From positions 1,612,001 through 1,676,000 of the forward strand of contig JAKULF010000008.1 in NCBI GenBank assembly GCA_022661535.1: a stretch of DNA of 64,000 nt, given 5' to 3'. The notes under the pieces were generated by a model. The model had not been told where the DNA came from and did no database searches. It worked only from the letters and a program-made list of their open reading frames with translations. This document shows, piece by piece, positions 1 to 9,572 of the stretch. The translations under genes were made by a program, and so were the position numbers. Each line of letters starts with the position of its first letter. Positions within the stretch are counted from its first letter, which is position 1. This DNA is from Eutypa lata. Its lineage: Eukaryota > Ascomycota > Sordariomycetes > Xylariales > Diatrypaceae.

Positions 1-1413
1 GCAATATCTTCCTTACCTGCTCACCCAGACCAGGCCAACGATGAAATAGAATAGACGTAGGCCCATGTCTAACTAGACGAGTGCAAATGCAGGACGCTAC
101 AGACATGACCGCACGTCATATACTGGATGCTTTCTAGCAGGTCGGCCAGTCAGTCAGTTAGATGACTGGTTGGTGTTTTGATAACTCCTTCCTTCCTCCC
201 TCCCTATTTCCTTAAACAGGTACTATGAAGCCTTTCCCGTATGACTCTATGGCCCCAGCCGTGGCGTTATTTGTTGGAAAGGAAGTTATCTTAGAAAAGA
301 AACATTAAAAAATAAAAAATAAACCCGTATGACAAACCAACCAAACGAGGAGTCGTAACGTACGCGTATATGACTAGATATATTATTGTTTCGCTATTCT
401 TTAACACCATCTTACCAAGATACTAAGCAGCCGAGGCGGTAACATACCCATTCTGCTGTTGAAGTAACAAATATGATTTATCCTTGGGTTTCTTATCGCT
501 TCGCTTCTCTTTGCTTCGACTCGCTAGTGAAATAAATGAATAAGAAGAACCCCTAGGCTATGTCTCTATAGGTAGGTTTGAAGACGACCAGAAAAGTAAG
601 CCTTCTCACATGGCTGAAACACTTAGCACGATCTTATCATCTGCGAGCACATCACAAACTCCGCATGAAGCGTGCCAGTGGGACACGAACAAGATTAGCT
701 AGCAATTAGGTAGGTAGGTAGGACGATCGATTGCATTTCCGGTCAAGTATACCTAGCCTAGTTAACTCCCTACGTCCAAGCCACTGATGCTCTAGGCGCC
801 ATCTATTGCCTGGATAGGCGGCGAAGGGACATTTCCTCACGATAGCTTCATTCCACTCACCCACCCTCTCTCCGAACTCGAATGCGAGGATGTTCTTACT
901 TATCATCATGAATAACGCGAGTGGGTATCACAATTAGCAAAGGCACAATACGCTCGTATAGGGGGAGAACAAAATCAAGTTCGCTGTATGCCATGCCATT
1001 GATTTAACTCTATAGACCGCATGAAAAGAAACCAAAAACTCCTCCCTCAACGCTAACCAACCCCTTCTGTCGGTTGCACGCTGAATGTGAAATGATGATA
1101 ATAGTAAAAAGGACAAATGCAGCCTCGAAACTCCTACCCCCGGTTTTGTTGTTATTGTTTTTTTCGGTTTATCCCTTGCCGAATTCTGCTGAACGCCTCA
1201 TGCTTTTGCCTTTTAACCCCCTAGACCTAGATCGCGTAGACAGCAGCGATCTTCAATCCACGTCCTTTTGTTTTGTGCCATGCTCGTAACTCCAATGCCA
1301 AACCCTGATGTCAAACCACCCCAATCAAAAAACCAAATGCATTGCATTCCTTAGTTTAGAGTGCCAAAGAACCACCAACCCTCTATTAAACAAAAACTTT
1401 GCGGCACCATCGT
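1..1413. other. Intergenic, no gene supported
   Basis: No open frame here has coding character or a recognisable domain. The tract is moderately AT-rich. It carries a short run of TAGG units near 709-722 and several short frames on both strands that overlap one another. The last part is presumably the 3' flank of the TFIIE beta gene, which ends at 1414 on the minus strand. Confidence 0.7.
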
Positions 1414-2412
1414 TTACTTCCGAAGGCCGCTGAAATCCTGCAGCAGGTGCGTCATGTGGACGTTCTGCTGGGGCTTGCCGCCGCGGTTGGCGCGGCGCTT
1501 GGGCTTCTTGGCGCCGGCGCCGGCGCCGTCCATCTTCTTGAGGCGGGGGTCCTCGGAGGCGGGCTTCTGGCCGACGGCGGTGAGCTTGCGGACGATGTCG
1601 TCGACGCTGGGGATCTCGACGCGGTGCCACATGACCTTGAACTCCGGGTCGACGCGGTGGGCGAGGCGCGGGTCGTCGGGCCAGACAAACTTGGCGTGGC
1701 CGTCCTTCCGGGTCCGCACCGCGAGGATCCGGTGCTCGTCCTCGAGCTCCTTGATCGCGTCGTCGCAGTCCGGCCACCCGTCCTTCAGCTCCTTCACCGA
1801 CAGCGCCGACGCGTCCGTCTTGGCCTGCAGGTGCGCCAGCAGCGTCGTCTTCGAGTTGACGCCGGGGATCTTCGGCCGGAACTCGTACTTGCCCTGGGCC
1901 CAGCTCGGCAGCTGCTCCTTCCCTCCGTCCTTGCTGCCGTCCTTGCCATCCTTGCCCTTGGGGGGGGCGGCGGCGGCGGCGGTGCGCGGCGCGGGCGTGA
2001 ACTGGATGCGCGGGTGCTTGCGCATGAGCATGGAGAACTGCTGGCGGTACTGCGGGTCGTTGAACTGGAGGGACAGGTGGTCGAAGATGTCGCCCAGGGT
2101 CTTGGGCGTGCCCTTGGACTTGAGGAAGTCGACGGCGTACGTCAGGTGCGTCAGCATGTCGTTGCCGTAACTGACGTTGGCGGCGGCCATGGCGGCGGGC
2201 GTGGGCGTGGGCGAGGCTCCGCGGCGCTTCGCGGCGGCTGCAGCGGCGATCCCCCCTTCGCGCTTCTGCCGCTTCGTGGGCGTGCCGTCCGTCTTGGATG
2301 TGTTGGACGCGTTCGACGGCGATGGCGACGGCGGCGCGAGCCGCTTGTTGTTGTTGTTGTTGCCGCCGCCGCTGGTGGCGGAGAGCTTCGTGGATGCCCC
2401 GAAGTTCGACAT
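1414..2412 (-). CDS. tfa2: Transcription initiation factor IIE subunit beta
   Basis: Single-exon gene of 332 residues for the beta subunit of TFIIE, which joins the RNA polymerase II pre-initiation complex and helps recruit TFIIH in the nucleus. The N-terminus (about residues 1-75) is low complexity: an Asn run, Ser/Pro stretches, a basic patch and an Ala run. The first winged-helix segment follows at about 80-145. The diagnostic second part starts near KYEFRPKIPGVNSKTTLL, continues through a segment that predicts a second winged helix (LKDGWPDCDDAIKEL), and ends with the family-like FVWPDDP. The C-terminal tail is basic. Length fits fungal Tfa2 (about 280-330). GC-rich codon use contrasts with the AT-rich flanks. 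The start ATG lies at 2410-2412, directly behind a CCAT repeat in the leader. A long plus-strand frame over the same bases is a GC-rich shadow. Confidence 0.93.
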   Translation of the reverse strand: MSNFGASTKLSATSGGGNNNNNKRLAPPSPSPSNASNTSKTDGTPTKRQKREGGIAAAAAAKRRGASPTPTPAAMAAANVSYGNDMLTHLTYAVDFLKSKGTPKTLGDIFDHLSLQFNDPQYRQQFSMLMRKHPRIQFTPAPRTAAAAAPPKGKDGKDGSKDGGKEQLPSWAQGKYEFRPKIPGVNSKTTLLAHLQAKTDASALSVKELKDGWPDCDDAIKELEDEHRILAVRTRKDGHAKFVWPDDPRLAHRVDPEFKVMWHRVEIPSVDDIVRKLTAVGQKPASEDPRLKKMDGAGAGAKKPKRRANRGGKPQQNVHMTHLLQDFSGLRK

Positions 2413-2433
2413 GATGGATGGATGGATGGATGG
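2413..2433. repeat. CCAT/ATGG tetranucleotide repeat abutting the TFIIE beta start
   Basis: On the minus strand the leader reads as four to five CCAT units immediately before the ATG of the TFIIE beta gene, so variation in copy number would change the start-codon context. A second short repeat of GAATC units lies just upstream, at 2461-2478. Confidence 0.85.
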
Positions 2434-3949
2434 ACTGATTAGTTAACTCGGTGGTGATGTGAATCGAATCGAATCGATTGTCTCGTGCGCTGCTGACGGT
2501 AATGTTGAAAGTCGCTTTCTATGAAGAATGCTCAGGCGTAAAGCGATTCGACCAGGCTGCCTGGTTGATGACGTCGGTAGGAAGTGTAGGCTCGGGGGAG
2601 AAAGGTGAGGGAGGGTGTAGATAAAAAAAGAAGGTGAGAAGAAGAGGATTGGTTGATTGACTAGGTGCTTAGTTGATCAAAGGTAACGACCGATTTCTTT
2701 GATCATGAATTAGCTAATGATAAAACAAGGCTGGGAGAATGATCAATCCAGTCGAATGAATGACCACCAGTAAGTAGCCAATAGGAAAGTGATGGGGGAG
2801 GCTTGGGAGGCTTCAGGAAGAAGAAGAAGAAGAAAGGTGGTTTGCCTTACGTGATAAGTGGGCCGACAGGCTTTGACTAAAACATTCGGATCGCTCCTTG
2901 TCTCCTCTGGGGTGGCCTATCAGTTGGCATCTGTATCGTACCTCTATACGAAGTATTCGTATAATAGGAAGGATGAAATAGATATGGATACTCATACCGT
3001 CGGAGTAATCACAATACATATTGCTCAACTACATAGCCAATAGCAGCTATCATATTATGAATGAAATATTTATATATTGGTCTCGAGATGAGCTTACTAA
3101 TTATCACCTTTCTAACCTACATGCACATAACTAGTAGGTGGTATGGGGCTTACCCGTAGCTGGACATGGGCCGTTCCGCTTCAGGACCATGTTGGTGGAC
3201 TTTTAAAACTACCTACATATTTCTTCAAGAAATAAAAGCGTTAAAGAAACATGTTTTAGCTGTATCTATTTCCTTGGGGAAGTGTTGCATCCCGAATACT
3301 AGCTAGATAATTTTATGATTTATAATAGAAGGGTTAATAATTAGGTGAATATATACTATACATCACATGAACACCGAGTATATGAACACCGAGTAAACCG
3401 TACACATAAATAAGCCCCCTTATATAATTCATGCCAAGCAGGATTTAGTACCAGCCGAGGGAACTTTTATGCTGTCTACGAGATGAGACCGTTCCATACC
3501 TACTATGAACAAAGCCGGGCATCGGGGACTTTCCGTCCGCATGGCTTCTTCCCGTCTTGCTCTCTACCTACCTAACCTAGGATCTAGCATCGCACAAGCT
3601 AACATAACTGTCATTTCACGTCTATGAATAGTCCAATTATATAGCTGTAAGATCTTCTGGCAGCATCGTACAGAAAATATGACGCCACGTGTTTACACAT
3701 CTTGAAGTGATTTGCGAAGACATAAGAGAACACCATAGCGAAACTGGAGGGAACCAGATTGTATTGGTTATTAAAGTGTCGAAAAGATAATAAAATGTGC
3801 CGTTGAAGGTAGCAGAAGATACCAGCCGACCCAGTCTGTTTTTTTCATCATTGGCATCCAAATATCTCTCCATCCGCATATGTCCGCCCATTCACTCCTC
3901 AGCTCCCCCTCGAACGCAAAACCGTCAATGTCAAAAAAAAAAATCCTCT
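2434..3949. other. Intergenic, promoter of TFIIE beta and 3' flank of cytochrome b5
   Basis: AT-rich sequence with no supported gene. It contains a GAA run near 2818-2834 and the GAATC repeat at 2461-2478. Small frames at 2813-3043 and 3637-4036 lack domains and overlap on both strands. Confidence 0.65.
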
Positions 3950-4680
3950 TTAGGCATTCTGGCTGGCCTCTTGAGACTGGAGGTATTGGTAGGCACCGTA
4001 GGCCGCGATACCTCCGATGAAGATAACCGCATATAAGATGGTTCCGAAACCGGCCGAGTCCGTGTTCGCCGTTGGTGACAGGGAGGGCTGAGAAGCCTTG
4101 GGCTGCGGGTCGCCGGGCTATATTGCGATGATTGTTAAATCACTGTATCGAAAAAAATGCGCGTGTGTATCAAGCCTGTAAGGTATCGGAGGGGTAGAAT
4201 GGGATTGTGTATGTTGTAGACTCACCTGTCTTTTCAGCGAGCCGACGAGAAGCTGCTCGAGTGTTTCCCGAGCCTCGTCACTGTGGCCGACATCCTCGAA
4301 CGCCTCCGTCGCATCCTGACCGCCAACATCTAGCATAACCTCCTCACCACCGCTGCGAGTCCAAACATTCGTTAGCGCAAGCACAGAAATGGTATACCAT
4401 GGCATTTTAGATGGGTAAAAAAAGGCATGTCTTAGACATTGAAGGGGCTAACGTCTGACGTGATGGGTTCGTTTGCCGTGGTACACGAATTCGGATGCAA
4501 TGGAAACAGGCTGGTATAGATGGGACGCGATTGAGAAGAAAGCAGAGCTTGGGCTACTTACGGATGCTCGTCGACGAACTTGGTGGCATCGTAGACCTTA
4601 TCGTGAACGACGATGAACAGGTCCTTCTTGGTGTTGTGCTCAGCAATATCCTGATAGGTGAACTCCTTCTCCGAGGCCAT
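3950..4680 (-). CDS. Cytochrome b5, tail-anchored
   Basis: Electron carrier of the ER membrane that supplies electrons to fatty-acid desaturases, sterol enzymes and P450s. I splice three exons, 4562-4680, 4226-4352 and 3950-4117, giving 137 residues. Donors are GTAAGT and GTGAGT. The first intron splits the Pro codon of the haem motif. The protein begins [15 protein letters not shown]. The haem-binding core carries DEHPGGEE with axial ligand His39, and the second ligand His63 lies in VGHSDEA. A Pro/Ser linker follows, then one membrane helix at about 107-126 ([18 protein letters not shown]) and a short tail ending ASQNA. This is the usual length and layout for microsomal b5. The tail anchor and absence of a signal peptide place the haem domain in the cytosol. 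Confidence 0.93.
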
Positions 4681-6111
4681 TTTTGCGAATATAGGTATTA
4701 AAAAAAGAGATAAGAATATCGATTAAATCGAAAAGGGGTGGGCGAGGAATGACTAGGGGAGGGGGGGGGGATTGAAGAATCTCCTTGGGTGACCTTAAAA
4801 CCGAGGTATGCGAGTTGCGACAAGAACGAAGACGAAGGACGACGCCAGAAATTGACCCGAGACGGAAACGAAGCACGGCTTGACTTGCTGGTTTGGAGAG
4901 GAGGAGAGAAAGTCGAGCAGCGCGGCAGTCAGCAACTAGATACTAGTTAACGTTAAGTGGTTTTTCGGTCGTAAGATTAGATATCGAAATTCACAGTAAT
5001 AAATTAGTTAGGGATATCCTGGACACTTTTCCTCTTGTCTTTCTATCTCTTTCTCTCTCTCACTCACTCGCTACGGCAACTCTAAAAAAAAGGTAAGGTA
5101 GGCAAAAAGCTGGCTCGTCCACCACTAAAGTTATCTTTGTCCCCTAGAAATTTCCAGCACTAGAGGAAGATGGCCTAGCAGCTAAAACAGCAATTTTAGC
5201 GGTCAAGCTTACCCCCAGTCGATGCACTTTATCTCAGTCGCTAACCAATCAGAGCATCCCTAATTTCAAGCGAACAATTACACAAGTTCCCTGTGGGGTA
5301 AAGGGAATAAAGAAGCAGTGGATTTGAAGGGAACCTATCTGCGTATGGCCTGATCGTCCGAGATGGGTCTCCGAGGTCCCGAATTCCCACCATCACCACG
5401 TAAGTAGGTAGGCTCTTGGCTGGCTGGGCTGGTAGGCCATGGGTTTAGCTCACCTAGTTAGTCCCAGTCTCTATAGATAATGGCAATTATTCACTTATCA
5501 AGGGGAGAAGGGACTTGTGTTACTAAAGACCAACTGTAGTAGTTAGGAGTGAGTATCATCTGATTACTCGATATAGTAAATGTAAAAGACGCCCTTCTGC
5601 CCTCCTATGTGCCTAGAGTTTTGTTCAGATGAAATACCATGCATAACTCAACAGACAATCTATGAGTATTGCATCACCCACCCTTTCTTCCTTTCAACCT
5701 GACGCAATCAATTGCATTATCTCCGATTCCAAGTACCAGGTGCATCCCGGAGTCGCATGGCTCCGGTATCCCATGGCCAACTTGTGCATAACATTTTATG
5801 GGGTAATCCGAAAGCGGCGGGTAGCAACGGAGTCTACTCGGTGTCCTATAGGTGACCGCACGGGAAATCCAATCCCGGATGCCGAACCGGAACACCCGCT
5901 CTACCTGCCTTCTTAGCACTAGGTAGGTACTTGGGAGGTAATCACTTGCCGACCCAATCTCGTCACAATCTGAAAGTTTTAGCTAGGAAGAGAAGCAAGC
6001 GGGCAGCCAGGTAACTAGCCAGCTAAATAGACAAATCATTGCTGTCACATTCTTTCTACTTTTTACTACGTCATCCCATTGTGCCCTGATCGCATTCGCT
6101 CCCCCCTCCCT
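4681..6111. other. Intergenic, no gene supported
   Basis: Holds the promoter of cytochrome b5 (with a G-run at about 4761-4770 and a CT-rich stretch at 5034-5062) and the 3' flank of the capping-protein gene. The two overlapping frames at 5662-5919 are mirror images on opposite strands and resemble no family. Confidence 0.65.
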
Positions 6112-7299
6112 CTACCTCCGGGAGCTGCCGCCGCCAATGTCTTGGCCCACGCGGTAGCTAGTAATCTTATCCCACTCGATCTTCTGTCTCGTCACCGGCA
6201 GTTGTCTCCGCAGCCCCTTGAACGCGCCTTCGCTCAAGCTTGTGAACCCTCGGTTTAGCTCTTCCTGGTATTTCTTCTCTCCAACCCCGATCTCCTTGAC
6301 GATGCCAGCCCCCGTGCCCGACGATACGGAGGAGTTGACGGGCTTGTTCGTCAAGAGTCGCACGTTGCCATCTTCGTAGTAGTGTACATCCACCTTGACG
6401 CTGCCCTCCAGACTGCTCGATGATGGGTCGAAGATGTAAACGGATCGCCATCGGCCGTTCCTAGGCTGCAATCAGTCGCTGCTGTCACTTTAGGCTGGAT
6501 GCTGTCACTTTGCCTACCAGTAGTTGTTTGGGCTGTACTTGTTAGCCACAATGATGATGGCTATTTTGGAATCGTCTTCGATCGGGTATACGCCATATGT
6601 GGCGTTAGGGTAGTGCTCTCCGGCGTACGTCGACAGGCTCTTCAGCGTCGACTTCCTACAATCGACCGTCAGTTATCATTTTTTCTTCTTGTAGTGAGTG
6701 TGTGGGAAACACAGGTCTACGGTGAAGCATACACTAGATCTGCTTGAGAGCCTTCCAAGACGTAACTCTGTGGGTCACTAGCTTTCTGTAGACACACGTT
6801 ACTACTTCCGTCCTCTTAACATTTGTGATGATGGTCTGCGTCAGAAGCCTAACCTGCGTAGTATGATCGAAGGCGAAGCTCGAGGAGCTCTCGACATCGT
6901 AGTATCTACCGCCACCTAGAGAGCTGTGCGAGCTAACTATGACCTGCTGACTGCTGCCCGGCAGCTTGACCGTGACGAACTGTTCCTCGTTGTACTTCTC
7001 GAAGGCGGGCTCGAGCTGGGAGACGATGTCGGGCTCGTTGAAGGTGAGGGCTTTGATATCTAGGGCGCAATGTTGAGCTAGGTTCAAATAACGCGGCTAT
7101 AACTGTCTATATCAGGTAACTAGGGGGGGTTATACCAGCTACAACATCTGCCAGCTGTCCGAGTCATGAGTTAGCTTCTTCTCTGCTCCGCGGAGTAAGG
7201 TCCTAGTGAATGGGTGTGTATGTGTAAGTAGCTGGGTAATACCTCGCCGGGAGGAGCTCCTTCTACGAAGGACTCGACTGTCGAAAGATACGACGCCAT
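6112..7299 (-). CDS. cap1: F-actin-capping protein subunit alpha
   Basis: Alpha subunit of the CapZ heterodimer, which binds actin barbed ends at cortical patches and stops elongation. The hand-spliced model has six exons: 7243-7299, 7136-7154, 6854-7059, 6733-6785, 6518-6655 and 6112-6460, totalling 273 residues, the normal family length. It starts MASYLSTVESFVEGAPPGE, where the APPGE motif is typical of the alpha subunit. Exon 2 is only 19 nt and encodes LADVVA plus one base. It restores the conserved link to DIKALTFNEPDI. Later landmarks are KASDPQSYVLEGSQADLV, the run NATYGVYPIEDDSKIAI, ANKYSPNNYW, NGRWRSVYIFD and VKVDVHYYEDGNVRLLT. All junctions are GT..AG and keep frame. The C-terminus is Gly/Ser/Arg, ending GGGSSRR. 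Exon-by-exon agreement with the family makes the call secure. The least certain junction is the GTATGC donor after exon 4. Confidence 0.92.
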
Positions 7300-7788
7300 T
7301 ATTGCGTATATTTTGCTTCGGCGTCGTCTGAAAGGTTTCCGAGTTCGCTTGGGCACTTTCTGTTCAAGATGTCCAGTCGTCGTTTACTTAGGTTGCAATT
7401 AGGTAGCTCATGGTCGAACCGGCCTGAAACATTCCAACTACCAACGCGGGGCAAGTGGGCTGGGGAATGCCAAGCCTTGATGAGGCTAATCGATAAGGGT
7501 AACATGTACTTAGGAAGTACCTACACATGTATGTACCAATAACTTGTAACTTGAATTGCTTCATTTTGACATTATTCCCAAATATGTGAGGAGGTAGGTA
7601 GGCAGTTGAGTAGGTATGTATGAATTGTTTTGTTCTTTCATCTTGATATAGTATAATAATAACTATCGCTACAAATTGCTAATGCTATCTAGTTAGGTAA
7701 TCTGGCCAGCAAAATCATATCTGGTTCTACTCTGTACGCTACTCAACCCCTTTATCACCCCTCCATTACGGACTAACTCTACATGCAG
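7300..7788. other. Intergenic between E1 beta and capping alpha genes
   Basis: 489 bases, AT-rich, with a TAGGTAGG tract at 7591-7600. It serves as the promoter side of capping alpha and the terminator side of the E1 beta gene. I see no gene. Confidence 0.65.
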
Positions 7789-9062
7789 CTAATATTCGAG
7801 AAGCTTCTTGATATGGTCGTATATTCCTATAGTCAAATTAGTATCTTACTCGCCGCTGAATCATTCTCAAGAAGGTACTCACTTGCGACATCCGGGATAT
7901 TGAACTTCTCGTACAACAACCCGGTATGTATACTCCACCCCGCAACGCGGGCCACCGGGGCTTCGAGCCGTATAAAGGTTTCCGGATTCTCTTGAATGGC
8001 TGCGGCAACCTCGGCCCCAATACCAGCATTGACCATGGATTCGTGAACAACCATGCATCTCCCGGTCTTCTGCACGCTCTTAAAGACGGTCTCTTTATCC
8101 CAGGGATAAACTGTCCGCAGGTCTATGAGTTCTATCGAGATACCTAGGTCCTGTTCTGCTTTCTGAATAGCTGTAGTGCACGTATAAAGAGGTTGTCCGT
8201 ACGATATGATGGTGACGTCCTTTCCTGGTTTCAAGACTTCCGCCTTGGATAATGGTAAGGTATATGAACCCAAAGGGACTTGTTCGACGGCTGCGCGGTA
8301 CAAAATCTTAGGCTCCATGAATACGCATGGGTCATTGCTTCTGATCGCAGATAGTAACAGTCCCTTTGCTTGAAGTGGAGACCGAGGCATTATGACTCTA
8401 AGACCCGGAATATGGGTGAAGAGGCTCTCGGGGGACTGAGAATGATACAGTGCTCCGTGACCAACACCTCCGCATGGCATTCTAACAGTCAAGCCTCCAG
8501 CATTCCTACCGCAGCTTCCATCTCTGTATCTGTATTTCGCGGCCTCATTGACCAACTGGTCGAATGCAGGGTAGACGTAATCCGCGAACTGGATCTCAGC
8601 GACGGGTCGCATGCCTTCAGCAGCCAACCCAATACCGAAGCCCATGATACCCTGTTCTGTTAAGGGTGTATTAAACACGCGATCACTTCCAAAGCTTTCT
8701 GCCAGCTTCATTGTGCAACGGAAGACACCACCGAAAGCAACGTCTTCTCCGAACACCAGCACGTTCTCGTCCTCTGTGAGTGCAATCGACAGGGCATCAT
8801 TGATCGCCTGGAACAGATTCATTCGCTTCGTCGTGCCATTTCGCACCTCGGGGGACAACTCAGAGCTATTGAGAGCCGTCTGGGAGGTATGCGCAAGTAG
8901 CGGCGTCGTCGAGTAGTCGACTGGTGTATTGAGTTTCGCATTTGGAAGGTGTGTTGAATAACACCGCCGTACTACATTGCATGCGAGTCCACGTCCACGG
9001 GAATGAGTAGATACAGACGCCAGCGTCCTCTTTAGATAACGGATGGCGGAAGATTTCTTCAT
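7789..9062 (-). CDS. Branched-chain 2-oxoacid dehydrogenase E1 component, beta subunit (mitochondrial)
   Basis: Beta subunit of the thiamine-diphosphate E1 enzyme that decarboxylates the 2-oxoacids of Leu, Ile and Val in the mitochondrial matrix. Two exons: 7883-9062, then a 38-nt last exon at 7789-7826 after a GTGAGT donor, giving 405 residues. The spliced C-terminus reads VARIYDHIKKLLEY, as expected for the family. Without the splice the frame runs into unrelated residues. Residues 1 to about 75 look like a mitochondrial presequence (Arg/Ser rich, no acidic cluster). The core starts MNLFQAINDALSIAL and has GEDVAFGGVFRCT, RVFNTPLTEQGI, EIQFADYVYPAFDQ, GHGALYHSQSPE, EPKILYRAAVEQVP and IDLRTVYPWD. 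The FRCT and HSQSPE stretches match the branched-chain enzyme better than pyruvate dehydrogenase E1 beta. The gene is divergent from a small plus-strand frame 112 bases away. Confidence 0.93.
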
Positions 9063-9174
9063 TGCGAATGAATGAAGTTGTTGCTACCTGGAGGCAATCA
9101 TTGTCAGCAATAAAGTTGACCTCCAAATTCCAAAGGAAGGGAGACATAAGGAATCCCCTCGATCGTCATAAGCT

Positions 9175-9381
9175 ATGACAAGTCGCTTATCTGCGGCATT
9201 GAAAGCTTACAGCCGGCGTGTCAATCCCCCACATCAGCCAAGACCGGGGACAAGTGAACAAACAGGGTTGGGGCGGATTGACTTCATTAATTTCGTAGCG
9301 CAGATTAGATCGTTGTCCGGTCAACAAGCCATTGATCGCTTGACCAAAGTTGAGTACACACCGCAATCCTTGATAGGATGA
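9175..9381 (+). CDS. Small hypothetical protein (68 aa)
   Basis: A complete short frame beginning MTSRLSAALKAYSRR, with a basic amphipathic start that could be a mitochondrial presequence, followed by a Pro-rich link and RIDFINFVAQIRSLSGQQAIDRL. It begins 112 bases from the divergent E1 beta start and ends before the glucanase gene at 9573. I do not recognise a family. It could be a real small mitochondrial protein, the first exon of something else, or chance. Its position at a short divergent promoter is the only contextual support. Confidence 0.3.
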   Translation: MTSRLSAALKAYSRRVNPPHQPRPGTSEQTGLGRIDFINFVAQIRSLSGQQAIDRLTKVEYTPQSLIG

Positions 9382-9572
9382 CTAGCTTTCTTAGTATCAG
9401 TTTAATATGGTATCTTGGCACCCGAAGATTACTTCCGTAAATAGACCTACACTCTCTGGCTTGCATATGACGGTAGAAAGGTTGTCTGGCATTTCGAGTC
9501 TCACATTTAACGATTGTGACACTATAACCTACATACACCCAACATAGATAAATTCAATTGAGCCCGACGGCC

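Noticed and set aside
1399..2442. 347-codon plus-strand frame
   Set aside because: It is the GC-rich antisense shadow of the TFIIE beta gene: Val/Leu/Gly/Arg-rich with no domain.
5662..5919. Two facing 81-84-codon frames
   Set aside because: Mirror frames in one locus without codon bias or family resemblance.
7789..9062. Pyruvate dehydrogenase E1 beta as an alternative name
   Set aside because: The GVFRCT, LYHSQSPE and YRAAVEQVP segments fit the branched-chain enzyme better.
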